Positions 13,652-24,436 of a stretch of DNA of 64,000 nt are shown one piece after another. Source of the DNA: Prosapia bicincta (Eukaryota; Arthropoda; Insecta; Hemiptera; Cercopidae); NCBI GenBank assembly GCA_036971475.1, contig JBAIZL010000002.1, positions 21,013,567 to 21,077,566 on the forward strand, given 5' to 3'. Position 1 is the first letter of the stretch. Each line of letters begins with the position of its first letter. The translations under genes and the position numbers were made by a program. The notes beneath the pieces are model-generated. The model had not been told where the DNA came from. It ran no database searches and was given only the letters and a program-made list of their open reading frames with translations.

Positions 13652-14373
13652 TGGATTAAGATGAAGGGAAAAGATATGTAAATATGTACGTACTAATTTT
13701 TACATTGAAAGGGAAGCATCCCGACGCGGGCCAGCGAAATAAAAGGGGCGAGCAGACTACTGTATATAAGAGACAATGACAAAATGCTTGGACGTCCGAA
13801 AACCTATGTGCATCATAAGATTGTAAACAAATGTCGGCTAATCTCGGATTAGCCTAGGACGTGACATATGCATTATCTATGTCTGTCATATACATTATCG
13901 ATCTTTATGGCGTTGTGACACACGTGACACAAGTAGACACTGTGCGACAAAATGGTTCTCAAGAAACTTAGATCGTATATTAAAGCTAAATCAATGCTCA
14001 CAAAAAAACAGACGAAAGTGACAGATTTTTTTGTTAAATAGTGAAAGTATTATGTGTAAAGGAAATTACATATGTACATACATACTTACTTTTGACATAT
14101 ACTTATGTACGTATTGTAAATAGTTAGACATATAAATGTACATGTTATAATCCGTCAAATACATCGACATTTTAAATTATTTTCTGTATTTATTTTGTCC
14201 TTTGAAGATTATTTGTGAATTGCATTAACTGGGGTCATTATTTGTGTAACTTATGGTATAATATTCGATTATAGATCGTTTTGCGTATTCTTTGTTCATT
14301 GCGGATTATCCGGGGAATTCGTTATCCGGCGTTGCCGGGCCACCCTATTTCACGGATAATCGGGTGTTTACTG
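13652..14373 (+). mobile_element. Tigger/pogo-like transposon 3' end inserted in PLE-1
   Basis: A GC-richer terminus at 14300-14373 ends CGGATAATCGGGTGTTTACTG, so its reverse complement begins CAGT and is followed by a CCCGATTATCCG-like block, as in pogo/Tigger inverted repeats. It abuts TA (14374-14375), the expected pogo target. A decayed transposase C-terminus lies inside (13946-14041). No matching 5' inverted repeat is visible at the left boundary, and a short piece of PLE coding sequence (between HEFES and VYRKPT) is missing. A deletion therefore probably removed the 5' end. Confidence 0.72.
13946..14041 (+). pseudogene. Tigger/CENP-B-type transposase C-terminal remnant
   Basis: The frame reads DKMVLKKLRSYIKAKSMLTK then KQTKVTDFFVK and a stop. 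The ending K-Q-T-(K/T)-hydrophobic-T/D-D-F-F is characteristic of the C-termini of Tigger/jerky-like transposases. An in-frame stop lies just upstream (13934-13936), and homology cannot be followed further left. About 330 bases separate its stop from the terminal inverted repeat. It is a non-functional fragment; the family call rests on this short tail plus the terminal sequence. Confidence 0.65.
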
Positions 14374-15121
14374 TATATAGAAAACCAACGCAGACACATC
14401 AAATAATACCTAATTATTCAAATCATCTATACAACCAAAAAATGGCAGCGCTTTATAATTCACTACATAGTATGCACAAAATATCAATGAACTTAAAAGA
14501 TCAAATAAAAGAGAAAAATATAATATATCAAATTGGTTTAGAAAATGGATATAAAACAAAAACTATAGATAAATTGAATAACAATATAATAAGAAAACAG
14601 AAACTCGAAAATAACTTTGTACCTAATAAGAGAGAACATATTTGGACAACTTTTACATTCACTAGTAACGAAATAAATAAAATTACAAGATTATTTAAAG
14701 AAACAAATTTACAAATTACATATAAAACTGATAATAAAATTAAAAATTTAATAAACAATAACAAAAATCAAAATAATATGCACGACAAAAATGGAGTATA
14801 TAATATAAAATGTCAAACTTGTAATAAATTATGTGTAGGACAAACAAAAAAGAAATTAAAAGAAAGATACAAAGAACATTTAAGCGCTTATATCAAACCA
14901 AACATAACAAATCAAATTTAGCTACGCATTGTATTAATAATGAATACGAATTTCCGGAAATAGAAAATATGAAATTAATAAAAGAATTAAATAAAGGATT
15001 AAAAATGAATATATTTGAAACATTGGAAATTTATAAGTATAAAGTTAAAGACAAATTAATTGATGAACAAACTCAAGTGAGCTCAAGGCACAAACTATTT
15101 ATAAGGTCATTGATGTTATAG
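14374..15121 (+). pseudogene. PLE-1 RT C-terminus and GIY-YIG endonuclease, frameshifted
   Basis: After the transposon insertion the frame resumes with VYRKPTQTHQIIPNYSNH, the standard PLE motif after the RT palm. A linker follows, then GVYNIKCQTCNKLCVGQTKK, a GIY-YIG start (normally G-I-Y...Y-V-G-Q-T). The frame ends at 14921, and the homology continues in another frame (from about 14890) with HNKSNLATHCINNEYEF and IENMKLIKELNKGLKMN, ending at 15121. One frameshift near 14890-14915 is therefore needed. The GIY-YIG nuclease nicks the target for reverse transcription. The copy is broken by the insertion and the frameshift and is not expected to be active. Confidence 0.9.
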
Positions 15122-15201
15122 AAAAAATTACATAAAGTGCAATACTTATAAACATATGGTAGTTTGTATCACATATGATTTAATTTTGTAAAAATATTTT
15201 A

Positions 15202-15255
15202 TTAGATAATTATTTTCCTGGAGATGCTGATACTGTTTTATCGGCGAAAGGCTTT
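15202..15255 (+). ncRNA. Hammerhead-like ribozyme core in PLE-1 tail (degenerate)
   Basis: The order is TTA, a hairpin-like GATAATTATTTTC, CTGGAGA, T, GCTGAT, an 8-base loop, ATCGGC, GAAAGGC. This matches stem I, the CTGANGA core, stem II and GAAA of a type I hammerhead. Stem II is six pairs including one G-U. Core position 6 is G instead of A, and stem I has one mismatch. An extra T sits between core and stem II. PLE hammerheads are established knowledge; this copy is probably inactive. Confidence 0.55.
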
Positions 15256-15379
15256 GAATAAATATATTCATTAAATGTATTCTTGTTTCTGAAATATTTT
15301 TAATTTGTTAACTACATTACACAAAATATATTAATATTATATATATATATAATAAATAATAAATATGGGTATATGTTTT

Positions 15380-15875
15380 CTTTTATTATAGTTCATAAAT
15401 TAAATATACTTCAAAAAAAAGACTAGTTTTAATACATATATTGTTCAAAGATTTTCGCCGATAAAACAGTACCGGCATCTTCAGGATAAAAAGTTATGTA
15501 ACCAAATAATTTTACAAAAATTAAATCATGTGTACTACCAACAACCATATGTTTATAAGTACTGCACTTTATGTAATTTTTAACATAAATTAACATTAAT
15601 GGTCTGGCGCCTTGATATCACTTGAATCTGTTCAACAATTAATCTGTCTTTAGCATTATGTTTATGAATTTCTAATGTTTCACATATCTTTAACTTTAGC
15701 CCTTTTTGTATAACTCTTTTATTATTTTCATATTTTCAATTTCAGTAAATCTGTGTCCTTTATTTATATATGAGTAGCCAAATTTGATTTGCTTTAGTTT
15801 GGTTTAATATAGGCGTTTAAATGTTCTTTTTATATTTCTTTTAATTCCTTTTTGTTTGTCCTACATATAATATAT
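15380..15875 (-). mobile_element. Antisense PLE-1 3' fragment (GIY-YIG end and tail)
   Basis: The minus strand repeats the C-terminal coding part and tail of the plus-strand PLE-1, starting within the YVGQTK region near 15870 and reading down through the KSNLATH-like segment and the hammerhead core to about 15400. Stops and frameshifts break it. With 13333-15340 it forms a tail-to-tail inverted pair whose centre is a TA-rich stretch near 15340. The same antisense fragment is present in B' (57060-57560). Confidence 0.85.
15449..15503 (-). ncRNA. Hammerhead-like core, antisense PLE-1 copy in B
   Basis: On the minus strand CTGAAGA (a consensus CTGANGA core) is followed by T, GCCGGT, an 8-base loop, ATCGGC and GAAAATC. 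Stem II is six pairs with one G-U. The upstream hairpin that would be stem I is degraded (CATAACTTTTTATC). Confidence 0.55.
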
Positions 15876-15889
15876 TCCTAAATATACAG

Positions 15890-17078
15890 ACCTATATGTG
15901 TCTGTATTTAAGAATGTACTGAATTATATATTTTAATTATATGTATTGTTTATTCAGTAATTTATGTTTTATATTCAGGAATACATGTGTATTTTTAGGT
16001 ATATGTGTTTGTATTTTTAGGTACATATGTATATATTTAGGTTTACCTTAAAAAATCTAAAGTAAAATGAAAACATTGTTTTTGCTTTTAGACAGTGTTA
16101 CTAACCCTCCGATATGAAGTCCTATTTTCAGCTCTGAATAAAATGTCATTGTAAATAACTATACCTCGTTAATCAATATTAGTTGAGCAAAATGAATTAT
16201 ATTTGTTATTCATGTGAACATTATTATAATCCTGGCCTTTTAGGCCATCACCCGTAGCAATACCAAGCTTAAATACATATTAAGTTAATCTACATTGACA
16301 TTCCATATTTCATAAATTAATTTAATTTTTATATAATCTTACAGAAAAATGCTAGCCTCGGTGTATGTTACATTTGAAGCACCAACTGTGTTCCAAAGTT
16401 GAACTGTAACAACTCGTATGGTTCCATTCATGTTATATTGTTTACCTTTATATTTACCTGGTATGTATGTTTAGAATATATATATTGGTTTAAGAATCTT
16501 TGCTGTATAAATAGTTATGTAATACGTACGTAAAGAAAATATATATAAAATACACACATAATTGAATACAATAAACATTTGTCGTTTAAAATACACAAAG
16601 CAAATGCATATTCAATATGTAAAATATAACAGCAATCCTCCTACGTTTCCCCTGAAACAAATCCAGCCGCCCATATCTAACCACTTAAACTTCCTGTTAA
16701 AATATTACAGCATCTAAATTATTAAAAGATATTATTAACTTTTATAAGATAATTATTTAACCATCATACCATTTCTAGCATCCTTGTAAAATCTCTTTAT
16801 TAAAAGACATTATTAGTTTTATAAAATTAATAAAAATAGTCTTCCTACAACATTTGCTGAACATGAAGTCAAGTTAATAGCAAAAATCATATTAAAAATG
16901 TTTTCCTTACAGACTATTTTAGGCAACCACTTTGTCAATGGTTAATTTGGACTTGTCATTAGATCAACCAAAAGTTCCAACATTTAGTGGGCTTTGACAG
17001 TGGTTGGGGGAGGGGGGGGGTTAGCATCCAATTCATACCCAGAAGAAATCATTTCTTAAATAATTATCATTTTACTTC
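15890..17078. other. Gene-free AT-rich part of B
   Basis: Bases 15890-16050 are a degenerate tract of TATATGTGT.TATTTTTAGG-like units. The rest, to the first MITE-like copy, shows no coding or structural feature. It is shared with 57570-59025. Confidence 0.6.
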
Positions 17079-17079
17079 A

Positions 17080-17556
17080 CTTGAACCCAAAACGAATAAA
17101 TGTTTTAAAATTAAAGACAATTCCTACTTAGATCAACAAAGAAATATTTTATTTAGTAAAATTTTATTATGTAATTGCAAGGAATGTCAATAAAGTAACA
17201 TGACTTCTGCGTAAAACAGCTTTTCTCCCACATAACACATAACTATATATGAGCTATTTTTTGAAATCATATGTTATAACTTATTTTAAGCGAAATGGGA
17301 CGAAATAACTACATTACAGTCCTTGCCCCTTTTGTAAAACGTTTGTCTCCTATATAAAATTCAAAATAATTATTTGAATCTAATTACTGAGTTTATATTT
17401 GACAAAATGAATTAAAATCAAGTGTCACCCAATATAAGTTTATAAAGAATATATTTGAACTTGAGTACGTGACTAAAAAGTATTTTATTAACGATTGAAA
17501 GTATCTACAAGATATTTATAGGCATAGTGTGAAATAGAAGCAGGAATTAAAAAACG
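17080..17556 (+). mobile_element. MITE-like dispersed repeat, copy 1
   Basis: It starts with ACAATTCCTACTTAGATCAAC and ends with AAGCAGGAATTAAAA, an imperfect terminal inverted repeat. Internal landmarks, in order, are a T-rich TTTTATTAxGTAATT block, AACAGCTxTT plus CATAACxxATAAC, TTGCCCCTTTTGTAAAACG, GTGTCACCCAxTATAAGTTT, and a tail TATTTTATTAACGATTGAAA. The same order is seen in about a dozen places here. It has no coding capacity. Confidence 0.8.
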
Positions 17557-18235
17557 ACACAAATTGACAAAATGGTTTAAATAAATATTTTCTTAGTTTA
17601 AATTCATTACAAACTCAAATAGAGCAGTGGTAATTATTTATAGTAAAAGTACAAAGAAGCCGTTGTTTAAGAGAGCTAGAGATAGGAAACTCTTAAAGGC
17701 AAACTTAAAACTTTTATATTCGTAAAAGACAATTTACCAAAACGTAATCAGCCTACGAAAGTTCTCTGAAGGCTCGTTATAAGCTTCACTCTCTGTTACA
17801 ACGACCATCTCATGAACACAAGTTGCAGCTAATTCGTATAGTCTCTCTTTGGAAGTTGCATTTATGAGATATTCCTATAGTTTATAGAACCTGGTTTCAT
17901 TTGGAAACTATTTTTAAATTAATATTGGAATTCCTTGCTAAGAAATTAATAATAACTTCAAATTCGTTACAAAACTGTAGAATTTAAATTTTCAACCTAA
18001 GAAAATACTAAATAGTCAATAAGTGTTAATCCAGTATTTTTTCTACTTAGAAGAGTTGAATTGTAAACCTAATTACGCTTTGCACGAACGGATGTTGTAC
18101 ACAGACTATAATCCTTATAGAATAATTACTGTTAATTATACCTATCAACACATCTGTCACAGAGAGGCCACTCTTTGCAAAAACGTTAACCTATATTAAA
18201 ATCGAGAAGCCTGGCACATGAATATTAAAAGAAAA
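17557..18235. other. Gene-free spacer between MITE copies
   Basis: AT-rich sequence nearly identical to 59465-60145 in B'. Nothing further is supported. Confidence 0.65.
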
Positions 18236-18696
18236 ATTAGATTCAATTCCTACTTGTATCGACAACATAAAAATCCATTTGAGTTACCTTTTATTAAATA
18301 ACTACAACTAATGTATACATAAAAATACATAAACTGTGCTTTGAAATAGCTGTTCTTTTACATAACCTATAACATAAAATTATCTTTTTTATGAAATTAT
18401 AATAATAAATTTCGTAGATAATATGTTATCCCTTACTTGAAGCCAAATGGAATTAAATACTATACTGCATACCTTGCCCCTTTTGTGAAAAGTTTTTCTC
18501 TCGTAAAAAACTAAGATTAATTCCTTTAATTTAATTGACGAATTATAATTGTAAAAACCATGAAGGGTCATCCACTACCAGTTTAAGAAACATGTATTAG
18601 TACATGAGTGATAAAGAAGCATTTTATTAACGATTAGAACAAGACATATACCCAGAAGAGTGTGTACTAACTAAGAAGGATTTAAAAATCGCATGT
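18236..18696 (+). mobile_element. MITE-like dispersed repeat, copy 2
   Basis: It opens with TTCAATTCCTACTTGTATCG and carries the CATAACCTATAACATAAAAT, CCTTGCCCCTTTTGTGAAAA, GGGTCATCCACTACCAGTTT and CATTTTATTAACGATTAGAA landmarks in the family order. It ends near CTAAGAAGGATTTAAA. Present also in B' (60148-60613). Confidence 0.8.
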
Positions 18697-20307
18697 ACAT
18701 CCTTAAAATATCCGTTATTAATCTTCAGAGAATTAATAATTATTAATATAATGTACTTGAATCACAGTAAGAGAAAGAAAGGGAGAGATCAACTACAAAG
18801 TATTGGAAGATATATGAATAAAGGAGAGATACATTACGAAGATAAAGACACCTAGTAAAGATATCACTTGTATCCTGTGCGTAGAAGCCTGTAGGGGTCA
18901 TAATCTTTATCAGAGACATAAAGAGGTGATTAAAAGTTACACCTCTTTTAACAAGAAGAGTGTAGTGAGGACCAAGTAACCATGTGCATAACCAAGATCG
19001 CAATAGGAGAGATAAAACGTAGAGGCCCAGTATGAATACTTTCCTGCAAACCTGATAAAGACTATCAAAACACTGATTTGCATAAGACGGTCGATATTAG
19101 ATAAATTCGATGATAAATTGAAAAATTGAAATATGTGTAGACAAATCGTAGACAGAAGCTGTTGATGTGTAGACCATTCTTATCATGTAACTTGTTTCAG
19201 AAGTAGTACACAAGAAATCTTGTGCGATCTTTCAAGGTCAAGTGCACTGTTACGTGGTTCACATTATAAATAAGTATAAAAAGAAGTATAATGAAGTCAT
19301 TACGAAACGCTAGTCCAAAAATGAGAGAAATATATAGATCGAGGGGACAGGTCTATTTATTTGAAGTAGACCTGCCCTCGACCGGGGTGAAAAGAGGTCC
19401 CACCCGATATAATAAAGATGGTTTAACCAATACTGTAATTCCAATTGTACGTGTAACCAAAGGCTAGAAGCACTTAAACTGGGGTTTTTTAGAAAAAAGA
19501 ACCTCAAACTAATCTACGTTTGCACACCGCTGTGAGACGTCACAACGGAGCTGAGGCAATCGAAAGGCTTTCAGGAAATATTAAGGTATTAAACAAACAT
19601 TTTAGCCAATTAGGCCCCAGGGCTTGGCCTAAAACCCGCCCAGTCTTCGTAACAGTTACCCCTATTAAGCTGCCTCCATTTCACATGCCTATGCTGTTAG
19701 TAACCCTATCGTGATAAGGGATAATGAGTGGTAACACTTCACAAAGTACATGGCCTCTTGTTAGTGAGGTTATGGTAAAACGACATGCAACTCTTCTTCC
19801 ACTCCCTCGCACGAACCTGAAATGGCATGCAATTCAAACTTAGAACTTCCGTTGAGGTTAAGCTGCAGCCCTGAGGATATGCCCCTGCATCACCTGGATC
19901 ATTACTGTGATGTAAATTAATATTATTATGTGCATTTTATTTGCATTTTACCGTCAGTAGGGACAGCGGCAGTCTGTGTGTGTTGAGGATGGGGTCGAAC
20001 CTTCCCAGGAAGGATATAAGTGTGGACTTAGTATGTGCGTGGGCCTGTTTCTAGAACCTTTTTGTTAGGTGTCGGAGGTGTTGTTTGATTAATAAAACTT
20101 TCAAGTTTGTGTGAAGTGTTAATGTTGTGCATCTAAGAAATTCCGCATTCCAATGTTAGTAGGGTGAGGTTGTGCTAATCTCATTTTTGTTCTGTGGATT
20201 ATTTGAGGGTCCCGAATCAAGCCCCCGTCACGAATGACACCTATTTAACCTGAAACTAACAAGTTAACAGAGTGGAAGCGATGTCTATATATTGTAATGA
20301 TCGATAG
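18697..20307. other. Gene-free conserved part of B
   Basis: Collinear with 60614-62113. A 64-codon frame (19520-19714) stays open in both copies, but most differences change the amino acid (for example PRA versus NGS), so I do not call it a gene. GC-richer sequence spans 19330-20060. An AATAAA lies at 20092-20097 and a related AATAAA in B', without an associated gene. Confidence 0.6.
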
Positions 20308-20426
20308 CAGCAGTTCCCAACCGGTAGGTTGCAAGTGCGTTCCAAATGGGTCGCAAAAATTAAAACATCAGAAAAATCAAAGCAAATCAAATTGTATTTT
20401 AATGGTAACAATGTCACGTGACAACA

Positions 20427-20430
<4 letters not shown>

Positions 20431-20503
<73 letters not shown>
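20431..20503 (+). repeat. (TA)n-(TG)n microsatellite
   Basis: A TA run (about 20431-20472) is followed by TG (20475-20503) inside the hAT-like element. The same composition occurs at 62237-62360 in B'. Confidence 0.97.
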
Positions 20504-20508
<5 letters not shown>

Positions 20509-20573
20509 CTGTGTATGTTTGTTTTAATTATTTGATGGTGAATTATATATAAAAACGGAATACGATATAAATA

Positions 20574-20886
<313 letters not shown>

Positions 20887-21224
20887 GTTTACAATATTGG
20901 ATGGTAAATTTTATATAAAGAAGGAATACGATATAAATACTGTGTTTTACTCCACCAGGGACCGTTGGACTATTGCGATATTCCAATAAGGAGAGATGGG
21001 TCGCCAGCTGAAAAAGGTTGGAAAACACTGGTCTACACGTTAATCCCATGTAATGAATTCCGAGAACTACTAACACTGTTTTACAAGAGAAAGATGTGGA
21101 ATGTAGTGTATCGGAATTTACAATATAAACTACAACCAAAGAATGTCAAATATGTTTGCTCATCTATCCGTAACATTGAAGTGGATGGCACTACTTTTGT
21201 CCCAATACCAACTATTTAAACAAA

Positions 21225-21500
21225 TATTTTTCAAAGTCAACTTCTATTTAGGTCAACAAAGAAAAATTTTATTTTAGTTACTTCTTATTGAATAATTACA
21301 ATTCAAATTAATTAATTAACATAACCTATAAGTTATAACAGCTGTTCTACCACATAACCTATAACATAAAGTCAGCTGTTTCATGACATCATAAGTTATC
21401 ACTCAAGTTAACCAAAATGAACTGATATAACTATAGTCATCTTGCACCTTTTGTAAAATGATTTTCTCCCATATAAAACTAAAATCGTTCACTATTATTA
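21225..21500 (+). mobile_element. MITE-like repeat copy 3, 5' part
   Basis: AAAGTCAACTTCTATTTAGG, CAGCTGTTCTACCACATAAC, CAGCTGTTTCATGACATCAT and CACCTTTTGTAAAATGATTT follow the family order. The copy is split by about 1 kb (21500-22522) and resumes at 22523. B' has it unsplit at 62742-63275. Confidence 0.8.
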
Positions 21501-22522
21501 CTGTAACGTATTAGTTTTGGATAATAATTCTTAAGGAATTAATGATGATGTTTAATATTGCAGTATTTGTTACACAATTAATTAGTCGACCTGCAATGTC
21601 AAATGTTTAATTGAAAACTAGAATAATGTGTTAAATAAATAATTTTAAACAAATGTTGAGTTACAAACATTGAGTTACATAAATCAAATTCTACTTCAAC
21701 AAATAAACATGGAAATACAAATGAATTTTGCGCTTGAAATGTTACATTACTTGCACATTTTACAAAGTTTACAGAATTAACTTAACAGACCTTTATACGT
21801 ACAAAAATCTATGGCAGAGTGACTAACATCCATTGGAAATTGCTTTTCATATTTATAATACATTTCATTTGTCTTTTCGACTTTAAAATTTTACTACATC
21901 ACACAAATGAATTTACACTTTCCCTCGTTAAACTGAAAAACTGGCATTGTCTTGACGCAAACGATTGAAGTTAATGTTAAATGTTATCCTTTTTATCCCA
22001 TTACGTTTTGAAGTTACGAATTAGCTGTATTTTAACCAAGCTGTAGTAGCAAACATCGTTCCGGTACTGATCTCGCCATTCTGCGTGTTGTATAAGTCCT
22101 CTCGGTATTCGGAATCTCGCCCAAGCGGTGTGTCTTAAGGCAGCAACATTTCTTCTATCAAAAAACGTGAATTTTAAATAAAATATACTACATGGAAAAC
22201 AAAAGGCGTTCCTTGCTCTTCGCCTTCAATAAGGTCCATCTTACTTTACATATCGGAGACGAAAGATAACCACACGATGTGACCACGCGGGTTTCTTGAC
22301 TACCGCGCACTCGTGCTGCGCACATTAGTAGTTCTAGTTTCTAAACACAGATATCAGGCTTAACCATGGACTTTAATTTATAATTTATAAATTATTTATT
22401 TATTTTTATTTATACTACTTTACATTTTAATACTTTTTTGTCACTTTTGTTTTCTGATTCTATATTTAATATGTAACATTACGTGAAAATAATGTTACAC
22501 ATAACATTACATTTTAAAACAA
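21500..22522. mobile_element. About 1-kb insertion splitting a MITE-like copy
   Basis: The B' copy is uninterrupted at this point, so this segment was probably gained in B. I see no coding frame and no clear terminal inverted repeats or target duplication. A short dyad (ATGTAACATTA...TAATGTTACA, about 22470-22500) lies near its right edge. The superfamily is unknown; deletion from B' is the alternative. Confidence 0.5.
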
Positions 22523-22674
22523 ATTGTAATAACATCAATTGTCATCCACTACAAGTTTAAGGAAATCTGTTTCAACTTGAGTGGATGAATAAAATGTGTT
22601 TTATTAACGATTAAAAATTTGAATAAGATATATATATATAAGGAGACTATGAACTAATAGAAGGAATTGAACGA
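22523..22674 (+). mobile_element. MITE-like repeat copy 3, 3' part
   Basis: ACATCAATTGTCATCCACTA, TTCAACTTGAGTGGATGAAT, GTTTTATTAACGATTAAAAA, a short TA run and the terminal TAGAAGGAATTGAAC complete the copy begun at 21225. Confidence 0.85.
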
Positions 22675-23815
22675 ATGAATAGAGTTATAAAAGTAGACCA
22701 TAATTCACTCCTAGTTGAGATGAGTTTTTGGTAAGGTTCAAGACCAAAAATAAAGGGCGTCTTTAACGAAGATAAACCGTGTTGGGGGAAGAGAACTAGG
22801 TGCCTTCCTATACGAATAACGTACAAGGCATTCGACACTGGTGGTTCGATACGACTACTTCGAGGATGTGGAGGTGTCTCCGTTATGGGACAAAGATGAG
22901 GAATCGAGATCATTACGCATGAAGAAAATGTAAGAGACAAACAGAGTAAAGTCTCGAGAGAAAATGAGACACGTTATCCAGAACAGAACATTGCATTTTT
23001 CTCGTCTAGAAAAAATGTCTTTAATAAATAAAAAAAGATATGTAGGCGATTCCAAATAAGGGTAAAATAGGACGTAAAATAAGAAGTTTAAGTTGTGGGA
23101 AAGCCGATCGTTGTTCCAATAAGAAAGAAAAAACGCAAAATGAGATATTGATAACTTAATTGAGAAATGCAGGTCCTACTATATCTAGGAGGGGATATTC
23201 ACTCCCACAAGACCTAGATTTTACTGTGATACGTTTTTCTCAGTTGAGAATTGTACTTGATGAAAAAATATTCTCGTTTAGATAACTTACTACAATATCT
23301 AATCTGGGTGTGCGTGCATGTGCCAGCGCGCGCGCGCGTGTGTGTGTTTTGTGTGTGGGGGGGGGGTAAGATGCTTTTCTACTATATAATATTTTCAATT
23401 GAAAGAGTGTAAAGTAGAATTATTATAAGATTGCAGATATTACTAAGGCAAGGTTAATAAACAAATAGTTTGTTCATCAGGATTTGACAGTAGTAGAAGA
23501 GAAAGTCGAGAGTTCCTGAGGGAATAAAACTGCTATCAGGGGAAATTAATACAGAGAGGGGATAAATTAAATTACTTTGATGAATGAATAGCGTTAATAT
23601 CAACCAAAGAGACTAATGTAAAGGGCCATAGATAGGGGAAAACCTTCTCTTGTTGTCACGTTGTGAGAGAAACATCAAACTAATAACACATTTTTCCTGT
23701 CCCTCGTTCGTTAAAAGCGTTAAGAAGGGTGTTTTGGTTATTGCGACCAATCTCAGTAGCTTGACAACTTCACTGTTTAATTTCTAGATTACAATGACGG
23801 CAATACGAATACGTG
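22675..23815. other. End of B and gene-free spacer
   Basis: 22675-23305 is shared with B' (63276-63897). It contains a minus-strand frame partly preserved in both copies, but with many amino-acid changes and a 9-bp indel. 23306-23815 is unique. A short GT/GC run with a G tract lies at 23325-23367. No gene is supported. Confidence 0.55.
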
Positions 23816-24085
<270 letters not shown>

Positions 24086-24088
24086 TGT

Positions 24089-24330
24089 GATGAATAGTTA
24101 CTATCAAGAGTACATTCGTTAATTCTGCAGTGCATAAAATCGCTGTTCCGACGTTTCCCTAGAATCTCACCAACGAGCATTGTGAACCCACCAAACAGTT
24201 GAAGTGCGAATCAACAGTTGTAGGGTTCACCTCGTCAATGCTAGATGAGATTCTAGATAAACGTCGTAGCTGCGATTTTATGCACTGCAGAATGAACGGA
24301 TGTACTCCGGATAATAACTATTCATCTTAT
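24089..24330. repeat. Foldback: two 100-bp inverted arms
   Basis: The left arm (about 24089-24191, GATGAATAGTTACTATCAAG onward) is the imperfect reverse complement of the right arm (about 24222-24330, ending ATAATAACTATTCATC), with a loop of about 30 bases. Both arms, read outward, encode similar peptides (RRNSDFMHCRINECT on the minus strand, RRSCDFMHCRMNGCT on the plus strand). This suggests two copies of one coding-derived fragment in head-to-head orientation. The source family is not recognised. Confidence 0.8.
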
Positions 24331-24359
24331 TGTTTCATCCGTGAAGGAATACGTATCAG

Positions 24360-24363
<4 letters not shown>

Positions 24364-24406
<43 letters not shown>

Positions 24407-24436
24407 AGAGTGTGAACTAATGGAAGGAATTTAAAT
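24364..24436 (+). mobile_element. (TA)n plus MITE-like 3' end
   Basis: A TA run (24364-24403) followed by GAGTGTGAACTAATGGAAGGAATTT matches the 3' terminus of the dispersed MITE-like family; the rest of the copy is absent. Confidence 0.65.

Larger units (their letters stand above)
13333..15340 (+). mobile_element. Penelope-like element PLE-1, decayed, interrupted by DNA transposon
   Basis: Reverse-transcriptase and GIY-YIG endonuclease remnants occur in the expected PLE order on the plus strand, followed by a 3' tail with a hammerhead-like core (15202-15255). The left edge coincides with the right end of duplication block A. A Tigger/pogo-like fragment interrupts the coding region at 13652-14373. 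Only the palm/YIDD part of the RT onward is present, so the element is 5' truncated. An antisense copy of its tail begins just downstream (15380). Confidence 0.9.

Noticed and set aside
14528..14764. 78-codon minus-strand frame
   Set aside because: Antisense shadow of the PLE-1 coding remnant.
19520..19714. 64-codon frame conserved in B and B' (61334-61528)
   Set aside because: Most nucleotide differences between the copies change the amino acid, including a three-residue replacement, so there is no sign of protein-level constraint.
22647..22940. Minus-strand frame with partial counterpart at 63312-63563
   Set aside because: Differences are mainly amino-acid changing, the two frames end differently, and no known domain is recognisable.
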